Origin: Loigolactobacillus zhaoyuanensis
GTDB taxonomy: Bacteria > Bacillota > Bacilli > Lactobacillales > Lactobacillaceae
Assembly: GCF_003946385.1 (NCBI RefSeq)
Contig: NZ_RHOE01000003.1
Coordinates: 24,136-88,135, forward strand
DNA: 64,000 nucleotides
Direction: 5' to 3'
Made by a program: the position numbers and the translations under genes
In this document: positions 1 to 8,910 of the stretch, piece after piece
How positions within the stretch are numbered: the first letter of the stretch is position 1
Layout: every line of letters starts with the position of its first letter
The notes under the pieces: generated by a model
The model's input: only the letters and a program-made list of their open reading frames with translations
Told to the model about the DNA's origin: nothing
Databases searched by the model: none

Positions 1-37
1 CTATGCGGATAGTTTTGATAAACAAAAAAAGAAATAG
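1..37 (+). CDS. C-terminal tail of an upstream gene (partial)
   Basis: An open frame enters from the left edge (codons from base 2) and ends at the TAG at 35-37. It reads YADSFDKQKKK, a lysine-rich tail. It stops 18 bases before the next start codon. In lactobacilli the gene ahead of ftsW is often the small YlaN/DUF1507 gene, but eleven codons are too few to identify it. Confidence 0.5.
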   Translation, partial: YADSFDKQKKK

Positions 38-55
38 AAGGAGGTCGTTCCTCCA

Positions 56-1249
56 TTGCGACAGAAATTACGGCGTAAGTTACATTATTTAGACTATTAT
101 ATTTTAGTTCCTTACTTATTACTTTCTGGGATCGGCATTTTCATGGTCTTTAGTGCTAGTTCTGACTATGTGATCATGCGCGGCGCCAGTCCTTATAGTT
201 ATTTGATCAAGCAAGCTATTTTTGTTGTTTTAGGTATAGGGATCGTAGCTTTTTTCTACAGTATTCGGTTAGAAATACTTAGAAGCGTTAATAAAATTTT
301 AATTTTTATTGCACTTTTAATTCTTGCGTTAGGTTATTTACTTATTTTTGGTAAATCGGTCAATGGTGCTTCGGCGTGGATTAATGTGGGTTTTTTTAAC
401 ATTCAACCTGTTGAATTTGCTAAGTTTATTTTGATTTGGTATTTGGCTTATGTTTTTAGTAAACGTGAGCAACAATTGGCGCATGCCGATCTTAAAATGT
501 TGGGCCAAAATTTAGTTTACCCCGGTATTATTGCCGGAGTCATTATGTTTCTAGCAATCAGACAACCAGATATCGGTGGTACTGCTATTTTAGCGGTTAT
601 TACCGTGGTGATGGTGTTTACTAGTGGGGCACGCTTCCGCTATGGTTTTGGCTTTAGTGCAATCGCTTTTGCCTTATTGTCTGCTGGTTTTATGTATTTA
701 CAGAAATTACCGATCCATGCCAGCAATAGCTATCAATATCGCCGCTTAATGGCATTTGTCCATCCGTTTGCCTTAGCGGGTACAGATGGGAAACAGCTAG
801 TTAATTCTTATTATGCGATCAATAACGGTGGTTGGTTTGGCGTTGGTCTAGGCAATAGTATCCAAAAACGTGGTTATCTACCAGAGCCGTACACCGATTT
901 TATTATTTCGATCACTGCCGAAGAACTAGGCTTGATTGCGGTGATCATTATTTTAGCGTTGGTTTATTTTTTGGCGGCGCGGATCATTTTAGTCGGTATG
1001 CGGGCACATAGCGCTTTTAATGCCTTGCTTTGTATCGGAATTGGCGCCATGATCATGGTACAAACAACGATCAATGTTGGCGGTATTTCCGGTCTACTTC
1101 CGATTACCGGGGTTACATTTCCCTTTGTGAGTTACGGGGGCTCATCCATGCTGGTGTTAGTGATTTCAATTGGGGTCGCACTGAATGTGAGTGCAACTGA
1201 GAAGGGAACATTGAGCGCTAAGCGTAAGCAAAAAATGAATAAAGGTTAG
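56..1249 (+). CDS. ftsW: FtsW-type SEDS peptidoglycan glycosyltransferase
   Basis: A 397-residue multi-pass membrane protein of the SEDS family (FtsW/RodA), which polymerises lipid II at the septum together with a class B PBP. Hydrophobic segments run through most of the length. Family blocks visible are FNIQPVEFAKF near 114-124, RQPDIGGTAIL near 169-179, the loop PEPYTDF with the conserved Asp281, and the C-terminal GLLPITGVTFPFVSYGGSS. The start is TTG at 56, chosen because AAGGAGGT lies at 39-46 and no better start exists. Position directly before pyc, and a general rather than rod-complex neighbourhood, favour FtsW over RodA. RodA cannot be excluded from sequence alone. Confidence 0.88.
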   Translation: MRQKLRRKLHYLDYYILVPYLLLSGIGIFMVFSASSDYVIMRGASPYSYLIKQAIFVVLGIGIVAFFYSIRLEILRSVNKILIFIALLILALGYLLIFGKSVNGASAWINVGFFNIQPVEFAKFILIWYLAYVFSKREQQLAHADLKMLGQNLVYPGIIAGVIMFLAIRQPDIGGTAILAVITVVMVFTSGARFRYGFGFSAIAFALLSAGFMYLQKLPIHASNSYQYRRLMAFVHPFALAGTDGKQLVNSYYAINNGGWFGVGLGNSIQKRGYLPEPYTDFIISITAEELGLIAVIIILALVYFLAARIILVGMRAHSAFNALLCIGIGAMIMVQTTINVGGISGLLPITGVTFPFVSYGGSSMLVLVISIGVALNVSATEKGTLSAKRKQKMNKG

Positions 1250-1275
1250 TTTATAATGAAAGGGTGACATTTAGT

Positions 1276-4200
1276 ATGAAGAAAGTGCTGATCGCGAACC
1301 GGGGAGAGATTGCGGTACGTATTATTCGTGCGTGTGAGGAACTTGATTTAAAAACAGTCGGTATTTACGCCAAGGAAGATGAGTATTCACTTCACCGCTT
1401 TAAGGCGGACGAAGCTTATTTAGTTGGCGCCGGCAAACAGCCGATCGCCGCTTATTTAGATATTGAAGATATTATTCGAATTGCTAAAATGAGTGGTGCC
1501 GATGCGATTCACCCTGGATACGGTTTTTTATCAGAAAATGCACAGTTGGCAAGACGGTGTAAAGAATCTGGGATCACTTTCGTTGGGCCAACGGCTGAAT
1601 TATTAGAAATGTTTGGTGATAAGGTCGCAGCTAAGCGGGCGGCACATGAAGCCGGCGTCCAGGCAATTCCAGGCAAAGACGAACCCGTAGCTGATTTAGC
1701 TGAGATCGAAGCCTTTGCCGCAACGTATGGCTATCCAATTATGATCAAGGCAGCCATGGGCGGTGGCGGTCGCGGCATGCGTATTGTACATAGTGCAGCA
1801 GAGTTGCCCGATAGTTACGCACGCGCTAAAAGTGAAGCTTTGCAGTCATTTGGTAGTGATGAGATCTACGTTGAACGTTTCATTAAGTCAGCTAAGCATA
1901 TTGAAGTTCAAATCCTAGCTGATCAGCATGGTAACGTCTTACATTTGTTTGAACGTGATTGTTCAGTGCAACGGCGTAATCAAAAAGTTATCGAAGTGGC
2001 ACCTTGTGTGATGCTGACCGTACAGCAGCGTGAACGAGTTACCAGCGCAGCCGTCCGTTTTATGCAGCACGTTCATTATCAGAATGCCGCAACAATTGAA
2101 TTTTTATTTGAACCAGCCAAAGATCAATTCTATTTTATTGAAGTGAATCCACGTGTTCAAGTTGAGCATACGATCACGGAAATGATCACTGGTATTGATA
2201 TTGTTCAGACTCAATTAAAAATTGCCCAAGGTAAAGATTTGTTTACTGAGATCGGTTTACCACAGCAGGCTGATCTGCGGTTCCATGGAGCGGCAATTCA
2301 ATGCCGAATCACTACTGAAGATCCGCTGAATCACTTTATGCCGGATACGGGTACGATTGAAACCTATCAATCACCATCTGGTAATGGTGTTCGTTTAGAT
2401 GGTGGTAATGCGTACGCTGGTGCGGTGATCACGCCTTATTTTGACTCATTATTAGTTAAGGTTTGTACGCATGCCTTTAATTTTGAACAGGCGACCCATA
2501 AAATGTTGCGCGTTTTGCGGGAATTCCAAATTCGTGGTGTTAAAACAAATATTGCGTTTATGGAAAAAGTGATTCAGCATCCTGAATTTACTTCAGGTAG
2601 AGCAGAAACAACGTTTATTGATAATACGCCAGCTTTGTTTGCAATCCCACGTTCAATCGATAATAGTACTCAAAAAATGCAATTTATCGGTGACATCACG
2701 ATCAATGGCTATAATGATTTTGGTCATCATGAGAAAAAAGCTTATTCTACTGGTCAATTTAAAGCTGATTTTAAGCCATTTCCTAAGGAGCTAGTGACGG
2801 CAAAATCAGTTTTAGATACTGAGGGCCCTGATGCGGTCAACGTATGGTTAAAGAAACAAAATAAACTATTATTGACTGACACTACATTCCGTGACGCTCA
2901 TCAAAGTTTATTTGCAACGCGGATGCGCACGCATGACATGCTAGACATTGCTGACGGTATGCAACAGGCCTTGCCCAATCTTTTCTCGTATGAAATGTGG
3001 GGTGGCGCAACGTTTGATGTGGCTTACCGTTTCTTAGTTGAAGATCCGTGGGTTCGGCTGAAGCAGTTACGGCAAAAGATGCCCCATACTTTATTTCAGA
3101 TGCTATTTCGCGGTAGTAACGCAGTTGGCTATCAAAACTATCCTGATAACGTTTTAGCTGAGTTTATCAAGCAGGCCGCAACCGACGGCATCGATGTTTT
3201 CCGGATCTTTGATAGTTTGAACTGGGTACCACAGTTAGAAAAGAGTATTCAAGCAGTTCGTGATGCTGGTAAAATTGCTGAAGCAACCATTTGTTATACT
3301 GGCGATATTTTAGATCCGACTAAGCACAAATACGATTTGAAATATTATCAAGATTTGGCTCGTGAGCTCGAGGCAACCGGAGCACATATTATTGGGATTA
3401 AGGATATGGCTGGACTGTTGAAGCCGGAAGCGGCGTACCGATTAGTTTCGACCTTGAAAGCAACCGTCGATCTACCGATTCATTTGCACACTCATGATAC
3501 GCCAGGCAATGGTGTGAGCACATATCAGCGTGCAGCGGCGGCGGGTGTAGATATCGTTGATGTGGCGCAGAGTGCTTTATCGGGCACTACTAGCCAGCCA
3601 AGTATGGAAAGTTTATATTATGCCTTAACTGATGATCCACGCCAACCTGACTTAGATATTCAAGCTGCTGAGCAACTTAATCATTACTTTGAAGGCATTC
3701 GGCCGTTTTATGCTGACTTTGCTAATGGTTTAAACGCACCGGTAACCGAAAACTATACCGCACAAATGCCTGGTGGCCAGTATTCTAATTTACGGCAGCA
3801 AGCGAGTGCAGTTGGTTTAGGCGATCGTTGGGAAGACGTGAAGCAAATGTACACGACCGTTAACCAGATGTTTGGTGATATTATTAAAGTGACACCATCG
3901 TCTAAAGTTGTTGGTGACATGGCCTTATTTATGGTACAACATCAATTAACTGATGCTGATGTCTACGCCAAGGGGGACACAATCGATTTTCCTGATTCAG
4001 TTGTTAAATTCTTTATGGGCGATCTTGGTCAACCGGTTGGTGGTTTCCCAGAAAAATTACAAAAGATTATTTTAAAAGGAAAAACACCACTAACCGTACG
4101 CCCAGGTAGCTTAGCCAAACCAGTAGATTTTGCGGCAGTGAAGGCAGAATTAGCGGAAAAAATTCAAGAAGAACCAACCAATGAAGAAGTTTTAAGCTAT

Positions 4201-4722
4201 TTAATGTATCCAGACGTTTTCTTGGATTATCATGCACGTAAAGAAGTTTACGGTGATGTATCAACCTTAGATACGCCAACTTTCTTCCAAGGAATGCGGA
4301 TCGGTGAAAAGATTGAAATTCATGTTGGCCCAGGTAAGACATGGATTCTAATGCTTAACGAAATTAGTGAACCAGACATAGAGGGTAATCGGACGCTTTA
4401 CTTTACAGTTAATGGGCAACGTAGTGAAGTAGCGATCAAGGATAAAAATGCGAAACAAACAGTGACTGTGGTCCAGAAGGCTGAACCAACTAATCGTGAA
4501 CAAATTGGTGCTGCAATGACTGGTACGGTGTTAAGCGTGCTGGTCACCACTGATCAAGTGGTTAAAAAGGGTGAACCGCTATTAGTTACTGAAGCTATGA
4601 AAATGGAAACTACGATACAGGCACCATTTAATGGGCGAATCAGCCATCTTTATGTTCAAGAAGCCGACCGGGTTGATTCTAATGATCTTTTACTGGAGAT
4701 CAAACCAGAGAAAACGAATTAA
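1276..4722 (+). CDS. pyc: Pyruvate carboxylase
   Basis: Biotin-dependent carboxylation of pyruvate to oxaloacetate, the anaplerotic feed for aspartate and, from it, purines and diaminopimelate. The 1148 residues match the single-chain family. The N-terminal biotin carboxylase starts KKVLIANRGEIAVR and has the ATP-grasp glycine loop GGGGRGMR. A carboxyltransferase TIM barrel starts near TTFRDAHQS, and a C-terminal biotinyl domain carries EAMKMET with the biotinylated Lys1109. An in-frame GTG at 1264 exists, but the AAAGGGTG at 1259-1266 is correctly spaced only for ATG 1276. It lies 26 bases after ftsW with no terminator, so it is probably co-transcribed. Control by c-di-AMP is known in related enzymes but cannot be read here. 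Confidence 0.97.
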   Translation: MKKVLIANRGEIAVRIIRACEELDLKTVGIYAKEDEYSLHRFKADEAYLVGAGKQPIAAYLDIEDIIRIAKMSGADAIHPGYGFLSENAQLARRCKESGITFVGPTAELLEMFGDKVAAKRAAHEAGVQAIPGKDEPVADLAEIEAFAATYGYPIMIKAAMGGGGRGMRIVHSAAELPDSYARAKSEALQSFGSDEIYVERFIKSAKHIEVQILADQHGNVLHLFERDCSVQRRNQKVIEVAPCVMLTVQQRERVTSAAVRFMQHVHYQNAATIEFLFEPAKDQFYFIEVNPRVQVEHTITEMITGIDIVQTQLKIAQGKDLFTEIGLPQQADLRFHGAAIQCRITTEDPLNHFMPDTGTIETYQSPSGNGVRLDGGNAYAGAVITPYFDSLLVKVCTHAFNFEQATHKMLRVLREFQIRGVKTNIAFMEKVIQHPEFTSGRAETTFIDNTPALFAIPRSIDNSTQKMQFIGDITINGYNDFGHHEKKAYSTGQFKADFKPFPKELVTAKSVLDTEGPDAVNVWLKKQNKLLLTDTTFRDAHQSLFATRMRTHDMLDIADGMQQALPNLFSYEMWGGATFDVAYRFLVEDPWVRLKQLRQKMPHTLFQMLFRGSNAVGYQNYPDNVLAEFIKQAATDGIDVFRIFDSLNWVPQLEKSIQAVRDAGKIAEATICYTGDILDPTKHKYDLKYYQDLARELEATGAHIIGIKDMAGLLKPEAAYRLVSTLKATVDLPIHLHTHDTPGNGVSTYQRAAAAGVDIVDVAQSALSGTTSQPSMESLYYALTDDPRQPDLDIQAAEQLNHYFEGIRPFYADFANGLNAPVTENYTAQMPGGQYSNLRQQASAVGLGDRWEDVKQMYTTVNQMFGDIIKVTPSSKVVGDMALFMVQHQLTDADVYAKGDTIDFPDSVVKFFMGDLGQPVGGFPEKLQKIILKGKTPLTVRPGSLAKPVDFAAVKAELAEKIQEEPTNEEVLSYLMYPDVFLDYHARKEVYGDVSTLDTPTFFQGMRIGEKIEIHVGPGKTWILMLNEISEPDIEGNRTLYFTVNGQRSEVAIKDKNAKQTVTVVQKAEPTNREQIGAAMTGTVLSVLVTTDQVVKKGEPLLVTEAMKMETTIQAPFNGRISHLYVQEADRVDSNDLLLEIKPEKTN

Positions 4723-4746
4723 AAAGATTAGGTAGGTGGTGATTTA

Positions 4747-5178
4747 ATGATCATAACAGAGAATTCCGTGGCGTTATTGGAGCAGGTGGATCAATTAGTG
4801 GCTGCGTTAGCGGCTAGTCCGCTTTTTATGACTTACCAGCAAGCACAAAAAAAATTAGCTGCGGATCCGATCGCTCAGAAAAAAATAACTGAATTACAAG
4901 ATGTTAATACTGATTTTGCGGCGATTGCAGACTATGGTCATTATGCACCAGATTACCAAAAACAACGCCGCAAATTACGCCAGTTAAAGCGCGAGGTCAC
5001 GTTGTGGCCGACGGTGGCTGAGTTTAAACGTGCGGAAATGGATCTACAAACGGCGCTAGATGAAATTGGTTTACAGCTAGCAGATTGTATTTCAGCCGAT
5101 ATCAAGGTAGCAACTGGCAATCCATTTTACGTGACTAGCCATACGAAAAAACATTGCAGTGTAAAGGGAGTGAGCTAA
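4747..5178 (+). CDS. ylbF: YlbF family protein
   Basis: A 143-residue, largely helical and charged protein of the YlbF (former DUF964) family. In Bacillus, YlbF acts with YmcA and YaaT in a complex that influences RNase Y and competence or biofilm control. That role is a family inference here. The helix-rich part around MTYQQAQKKLAADPIAQKK and the following coiled stretch is typical. It begins 24 bases after pyc behind a GGTGGTGA Shine-Dalgarno and is followed after 3 bases by ylbG. This is the ylbF-ylbG-rsmD-coaD-ylbL order of Firmicutes, which strongly supports the call. Confidence 0.85.
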   Translation: MIITENSVALLEQVDQLVAALAASPLFMTYQQAQKKLAADPIAQKKITELQDVNTDFAAIADYGHYAPDYQKQRRKLRQLKREVTLWPTVAEFKRAEMDLQTALDEIGLQLADCISADIKVATGNPFYVTSHTKKHCSVKGVS

Positions 5179-5181
5179 CAG

Positions 5182-5520
5182 ATGGCATTTACCATAACAC
5201 CGAGACAAGGTCTTGTAGTCTGGGTTTACAGTTTGAAGCAATTACGGCAACTGCGTCGTTATGGCACGATCTACTACACATCCCGACGTTTAAAGTACGT
5301 TTATTTATACGTGGATCAAGCAATGATCGCGCCGGTCAGTGAACAAGTCAAAAAGTTACATTTTGTGCGTCAAGTTGAGGTCTCGCATCGCCCAGAATTA
5401 GACATGAATTTTGGCGAACACGTTGGCCAATTAGAAAAATCAACGGAATATGGCACACATGAAACGGTTGGGCCTAAGATATTACTGACTAGTAAAGAAA
5501 TATTAGAGAAGGATTCATAG
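5182..5520 (+). CDS. ylbG: YlbG family protein (DUF2129)
   Basis: A small 112-residue protein opening with TPRQGLVVWVYSLKQLRQLRRYG, diagnostic of the YlbG/DUF2129 family. Its molecular function is not established. The body alternates predicted strands and helices with basic patches (RRLKYVYLYV). Start ATG 5182 follows GGGAGTGA. It sits 3 bases after ylbF and 3 bases before rsmD, so translation is likely coupled through the cluster. An overlapping frame at 5154-5342 is a shadow. Confidence 0.85.
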   Translation: MAFTITPRQGLVVWVYSLKQLRQLRRYGTIYYTSRRLKYVYLYVDQAMIAPVSEQVKKLHFVRQVEVSHRPELDMNFGEHVGQLEKSTEYGTHETVGPKILLTSKEILEKDS

Positions 5521-5523
5521 ACA

Positions 5524-6093
5524 ATGCGAATTATTTCTGGAGAATTTGGCGGTCGCCGTTTAAAGGCAGTACCTGGGCAGGCAACGCGGCCGACAACTGA
5601 TAAAGTTAAGGAAGCTATTTTTAATATGATCGGCCCTTATTTTTCTGGTGGCCGCGGGTTAGATTTATTTGCGGGTAGCGGTGGTTTAGGAATTGAGGCT
5701 GTCTCCCGTGGCTTAGATACGGTGACCTTGGTCGATCGGCAATATGCGGCAATCAAAGTGATCAATGATAACGTGGCGACTACAAAAGTACCGGAACGTT
5801 TCAGAATTATCAAGGCGAATGCGGAGCGCGCAATACAACAATTTGCTGCCGCCGGCGAAAAGTTTGATTTAATTTTACTGGATCCACCTTATCGTGCTCA
5901 GCAAATTGTGACTGAGTTAGCCCTGTTTGCGGAAAAACAATTATTGGCAATCGACGCAACCATTGTTTGTGAAACGAGTAGTGAGACAATTTTGCCTGAA
6001 CAACTAGCCGGTTTCCAGCATTTGCGCCGACAGACGTATGGCACCACGGCAATTACGATTTATCAGTATGGAGGAACGCGTATTGACAGCTAG
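5524..6093 (+). CDS. rsmD: 16S rRNA (guanine966-N2)-methyltransferase
   Basis: An SAM-dependent methyltransferase of 189 residues that modifies G966 of 16S rRNA during 30S assembly. Visible blocks are the N-terminal RIISGEFGGRRLKAVPG, the SAM-binding motif LDLFAGSGGLG at 46-56, and the catalytic DPPY at 120-123, which marks N-methylation of an exocyclic amine. Length and order agree with RsmD. Its last 11 bases overlap the coaD reading frame, the usual arrangement in this cluster. Confidence 0.95.
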   Translation: MRIISGEFGGRRLKAVPGQATRPTTDKVKEAIFNMIGPYFSGGRGLDLFAGSGGLGIEAVSRGLDTVTLVDRQYAAIKVINDNVATTKVPERFRIIKANAERAIQQFAAAGEKFDLILLDPPYRAQQIVTELALFAEKQLLAIDATIVCETSSETILPEQLAGFQHLRRQTYGTTAITIYQYGGTRIDS

Positions 6094-6580
6094 AATTGCA
6101 ATTTTTCCCGGTAGTTTTGATCCATTTACCAACGGTCACTTAGAAACAGTTCAGCGAGCTAGCCGGCTTTTTGATAAAGTTATTATTGCGATAATGACCA
6201 ATACAGCGAAGCAGCCGTTATTTCAATCGGCAGAGAAACTGGCTTTGATCACAACTGCCACTCAATCACTGAGTAATGTTCAAGCCGTTGTCCAAAGTAA
6301 TGAACTAACCGTTGATTTTGCTAAAAGTCAAGGGGCACAATTTATTCTGCGGGGTATCCGTAACGTAAAAGATTTTGAATACGAGCGCGATATTGCGGCG
6401 ATGAATCAAGTTCAAGCAGCAGAAATTGAAACGGTCTTCTTACTGGCAGCTAAGCGCTATGCCTTTTTGTCCTCTAGCTTGATCAAGGAAGTCGCTAAGT
6501 TTGGTGGCGACATCTCAACTTTGGTACCACCAAATGTTGCCCAAGCACTGCAACGGAAGTTCCAGCAGGAAGAGGGTTAA
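6083..6580 (+). CDS. coaD: Phosphopantetheine adenylyltransferase
   Basis: Transfers AMP from ATP to 4-phosphopantetheine, the penultimate step of CoA synthesis. The 165-residue nucleotidyltransferase has the FPGSFDPFTNGH motif (the T/HxGH signature region) at residues 8-19, the conserved RGIRNVKDFEYE block, and FLSSSLIKE near the end. I placed the start at TTG 6083, not the ATG at 6068, because GGAGG at 6070-6074 lies 8 bases before it and the protein then begins TARIAIFPG at the usual distance. It overlaps rsmD by 11 bases and is followed 2 bases later by the SepM-type protease. Confidence 0.95.
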   Translation: MTARIAIFPGSFDPFTNGHLETVQRASRLFDKVIIAIMTNTAKQPLFQSAEKLALITTATQSLSNVQAVVQSNELTVDFAKSQGAQFILRGIRNVKDFEYERDIAAMNQVQAAEIETVFLLAAKRYAFLSSSLIKEVAKFGGDISTLVPPNVAQALQRKFQQEEG

Positions 6581-6582
6581 GC

Positions 6583-7614
6583 ATGAAGAAACATTGGCGC
6601 AAAATAGGTGGTCTAGCTATTTTGCTGTTGTTGCTGATCGGTTTCTTTTTACCACTACCATTTTATCTTGAAACGCCAGGGACGGCAGAGGCACTTAATA
6701 AATTTGTGACCGTGGACGGTAAGCGTGATCAACGTAAAGGGCGCTACATGCTGACTACAGTCGCTTTACAGCAGGCACGACCATTAACGTATTTGTGGAG
6801 TAAAACGCAGCCCTTTACCGAAGTGATCAGTCAAGCTGACTTGATGGGTGACGCCAGCAGCCGGACCTATGATCAGATGCAGACGTACTATATGCAATCA
6901 TCGATCAATGATGCGATCACTGTGGCCTATCGTCGTGCTGGAGCAAATTACCAGCAAAAATATTTAGGTATTTATGTGATGTCAGTACTCGCTAATTCAA
7001 AGTTCAAGTCAAAGCTTGCTATCGGTGACACCGTGACTAAGATCGATGGGCATACTTTTAAAAGCGCGCAGCAATTCATTAACTATGTGAAACGGCAACG
7101 TGTTGGTCAAAAGGTAACCGTAACCTATATGCATAAAAAGCAGATCAGAACAACGACCCAGCCTTTGGTTAAATTACCGGGAACTAAACGTCCTGGTTTA
7201 GGCATTACGTTAGTCGATCATTCAAAGGTACAAACAGATATCCCAGTTAAAGTGGCTGTTGGTGACATTGGTGGTCCTTCGGCTGGAACAATGTTTACCT
7301 TAGAAATTTACGATCAATTAACTGGCGGCAAGTTACGGCGCGGCCGCAAAATTGCCGGTACTGGCACAATGGACACTAAAGGAAACGTCGGCGCAATTGG
7401 TGGTATTGATAAAAAAGTAGTGGCTGCTAGTCATGCTGGGGCAACGATCTTTTTTGCACCTGATGATCCAGTTACTAAGGCAGATAAAAAAGCCGATCCT
7501 AACTATCAAAATAATTACACGGTGGCGAAAGCTGCAGCTAAACGGATCCATAGTAAAATCAAGATCGTACCAGTTAAGACGTTTAGTGACGTTGTTAATT
7601 ATCTAAAAAAATAA
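6583..7614 (+). CDS. sepM: SepM/YlbL-type membrane-anchored PDZ-Lon protease
   Basis: A 343-residue protein with one N-terminal membrane anchor (residues about 9-27), a PDZ domain (about 125-190), and a C-terminal Lon-like S16 protease domain. The catalytic dyad is visible as Ser233 in GDIGGPSAG and the Lys in GGIDKK (277/278). Streptococcal SepM trims competence pheromone at the cell surface. The substrate here is unknown, although comEA starts only 90 bases downstream. Start ATG 6583 lies 2 bases after coaD with GAGGG upstream. A rho-independent terminator follows, so this is the last gene of the pyc-ylb unit. Confidence 0.9.
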   Translation: MKKHWRKIGGLAILLLLLIGFFLPLPFYLETPGTAEALNKFVTVDGKRDQRKGRYMLTTVALQQARPLTYLWSKTQPFTEVISQADLMGDASSRTYDQMQTYYMQSSINDAITVAYRRAGANYQQKYLGIYVMSVLANSKFKSKLAIGDTVTKIDGHTFKSAQQFINYVKRQRVGQKVTVTYMHKKQIRTTTQPLVKLPGTKRPGLGITLVDHSKVQTDIPVKVAVGDIGGPSAGTMFTLEIYDQLTGGKLRRGRKIAGTGTMDTKGNVGAIGGIDKKVVAASHAGATIFFAPDDPVTKADKKADPNYQNNYTVAKAAAKRIHSKIKIVPVKTFSDVVNYLKK

Positions 7615-7625
7615 TTGCAGTAAAA

Positions 7626-7657
7626 AGTCGTTCAAAAAAATTGAACGGCTTTTTTTG
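7626..7657 (+). terminator. Rho-independent terminator after sepM
   Basis: A 9-bp stem GTCGTTCAA / TTGAACGGC (one G-U pair) with a short A loop is followed by seven T. It ends the pyc-to-sepM transcription unit. Confidence 0.85.
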
Positions 7658-7703
7658 CGTATATTAATACTAGTGGGGTGAAATCTTACTGGAGGTGAAG
7701 CCG

Positions 7704-8363
7704 ATGTGGTTAGAGTGGTGGCATTGGGTCAAACAGTATTGGTATTTTTTAGTGATCGGTTTATTGGCGATCAGCGTGAGTGGCGTTTTGTTTTTGTTAT
7801 TACGATCTCCAACACCGAAAGCTGACGTTACTGATACTTTCGCTAACGAGTCGGTCTCAGTGGCGGCTACAACAAGTACGCCGTCTGTGGCCACCAATAG
7901 TGCAGGTTTTGTGGACGTTAAGGGCGCGGTTAAAAAACCGGGGATCTACCAAGTCAACGCAAATACGCGCTTATTTGATGTTGTGCGCTTAGCAGGTGGC
8001 TTAGCGGCTGATGCTGATCAGCAACAAATTAATTTAGCGCAACAACTTAGTGATCAGCAAGTTGTTTTTATTCCTAAGATCGGCGAGGAGGTGCCAACTC
8101 AGTATGCCGCTCCAGTTGCAACGGCGGATACCACAACTACAACTGGTTCGGTAAGTTCAGATGCTAATAGTGACTTAGTTAATTTAAATACAGCAACTGC
8201 AGAAGAATTACAGCAACTAACCGGTATTGGTCAGAAAAAAGCAGAACTCATCATTCAGTTTCGTACCGAACAGGGCGGCTTTCAACAGCCAGAAGATCTA
8301 AAGAAAGTTTCAGGAATCGGTGATAAAACCTTTGAAAGCTTAAAGGATAGCGTTACAGTCTAA
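7704..8363 (+). CDS. comEA: ComEA DNA-binding competence protein
   Basis: The membrane-anchored double-stranded DNA receptor of the uptake machinery. The 219 residues contain one N-terminal membrane helix (about 10-31), a Thr/Ser-rich spacer, an SLBB domain starting VDVKGAVKKPGIYQV, a second low-complexity Thr linker, and a C-terminal helix-hairpin-helix pair (LNTATAEELQQLTGIG and VSGIGDKTFESL) that contacts DNA. I chose ATG 7704 over the GTG at 7695, because that GTG is part of the Shine-Dalgarno GGAGGTGA. All three late competence uptake genes are intact. Whether they are expressed cannot be told; no ComK or ComX box was recognised. Confidence 0.93.
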   Translation: MWLEWWHWVKQYWYFLVIGLLAISVSGVLFLLLRSPTPKADVTDTFANESVSVAATTSTPSVATNSAGFVDVKGAVKKPGIYQVNANTRLFDVVRLAGGLAADADQQQINLAQQLSDQQVVFIPKIGEEVPTQYAAPVATADTTTTTGSVSSDANSDLVNLNTATAEELQQLTGIGQKKAELIIQFRTEQGGFQQPEDLKKVSGIGDKTFESLKDSVTV

Positions 8364-8368
8364 TATAA

Positions 8369-8390
8369 GTTTGGTATACTGAAACCAAAC
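8369..8390 (+). promoter_or_regulatory. Candidate comEB promoter inside an inverted repeat
   Basis: A perfect 7-bp inverted repeat GTTTGGT / ACCAAAC with an 8-base centre encloses TATACT (8375-8380), a good -10 box. No convincing -35 box was seen. It lies in the 45-base gap between comEA and comEB. It could be an operator over the promoter or a short hairpin at the end of comEA; there is no T-run. Confidence 0.45.
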
Positions 8391-8408
8391 AAAAAGTGAG
8401 GTATTAGT

Positions 8409-8900
8409 ATGGATAGTGTACAAGCTAAACGCATGCCGTGGGATCAATATTTTATGACGCAAGCCGTTTTATCATCTTTGCGCAGTACTTGTCCACGTGC
8501 AACCGTGGGCGCCGCAATCGTACGTGATCGGCGCGTCATTGCGAGTGGCTACAACGGCTCAGTTTCAGGTGATGATCATTGTATCGATGTTGGCTGTTAC
8601 CTAGTTGATGGCCATTGTTTACGTACGATCCACGCGGAAATGAACGCCATTTTACAATGTGCTAAATTCGGGGCCGCCACCGATGGCGCAGAAATTTACG
8701 TGACCCATTTTCCCTGTTTACAATGCACGAAGATGTTAATTCAGGCGGGGATCAAAACAATTAATTATTTAAAAGATTACCATGATGATGAGTATGCACA
8801 AGCACTAATTAAAAAGTCTGGAGTTGCTTTAAACCAGATTCAATTAGATTCTGCTTATTTTGACCAATTCGAGCTTAATCAATTATTTAATCAGCACTAA
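8409..8900 (+). CDS. comEB: dCMP deaminase family protein ComEB
   Basis: A zinc-dependent cytidine/deoxycytidylate deaminase fold of 163 residues. Zinc and proton-transfer residues are visible as HAEMNAI and PCLQC; an upstream cysteine and histidine cluster (DHCIDVGCYL, GHCLRTIHAE) matches the second zinc site of dCMP deaminases. It converts dCMP to dUMP, feeding thymidylate synthesis. In Firmicutes it is routinely encoded between comEA and comEC but is not required for uptake. The start is ATG 8409, with AGTGAGG just upstream. It is separated from comEC by only 10 bases. Confidence 0.92.
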   Translation: MDSVQAKRMPWDQYFMTQAVLSSLRSTCPRATVGAAIVRDRRVIASGYNGSVSGDDHCIDVGCYLVDGHCLRTIHAEMNAILQCAKFGAATDGAEIYVTHFPCLQCTKMLIQAGIKTINYLKDYHDDEYAQALIKKSGVALNQIQLDSAYFDQFELNQLFNQH

Positions 8901-8910
8901 AGAATAATAA

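Noticed and set aside
4067..4342. 91-codon frame antisense to pyc
   Set aside because: Entirely within the pyc coding sequence, low-complexity hydrophobic product, no start signals.
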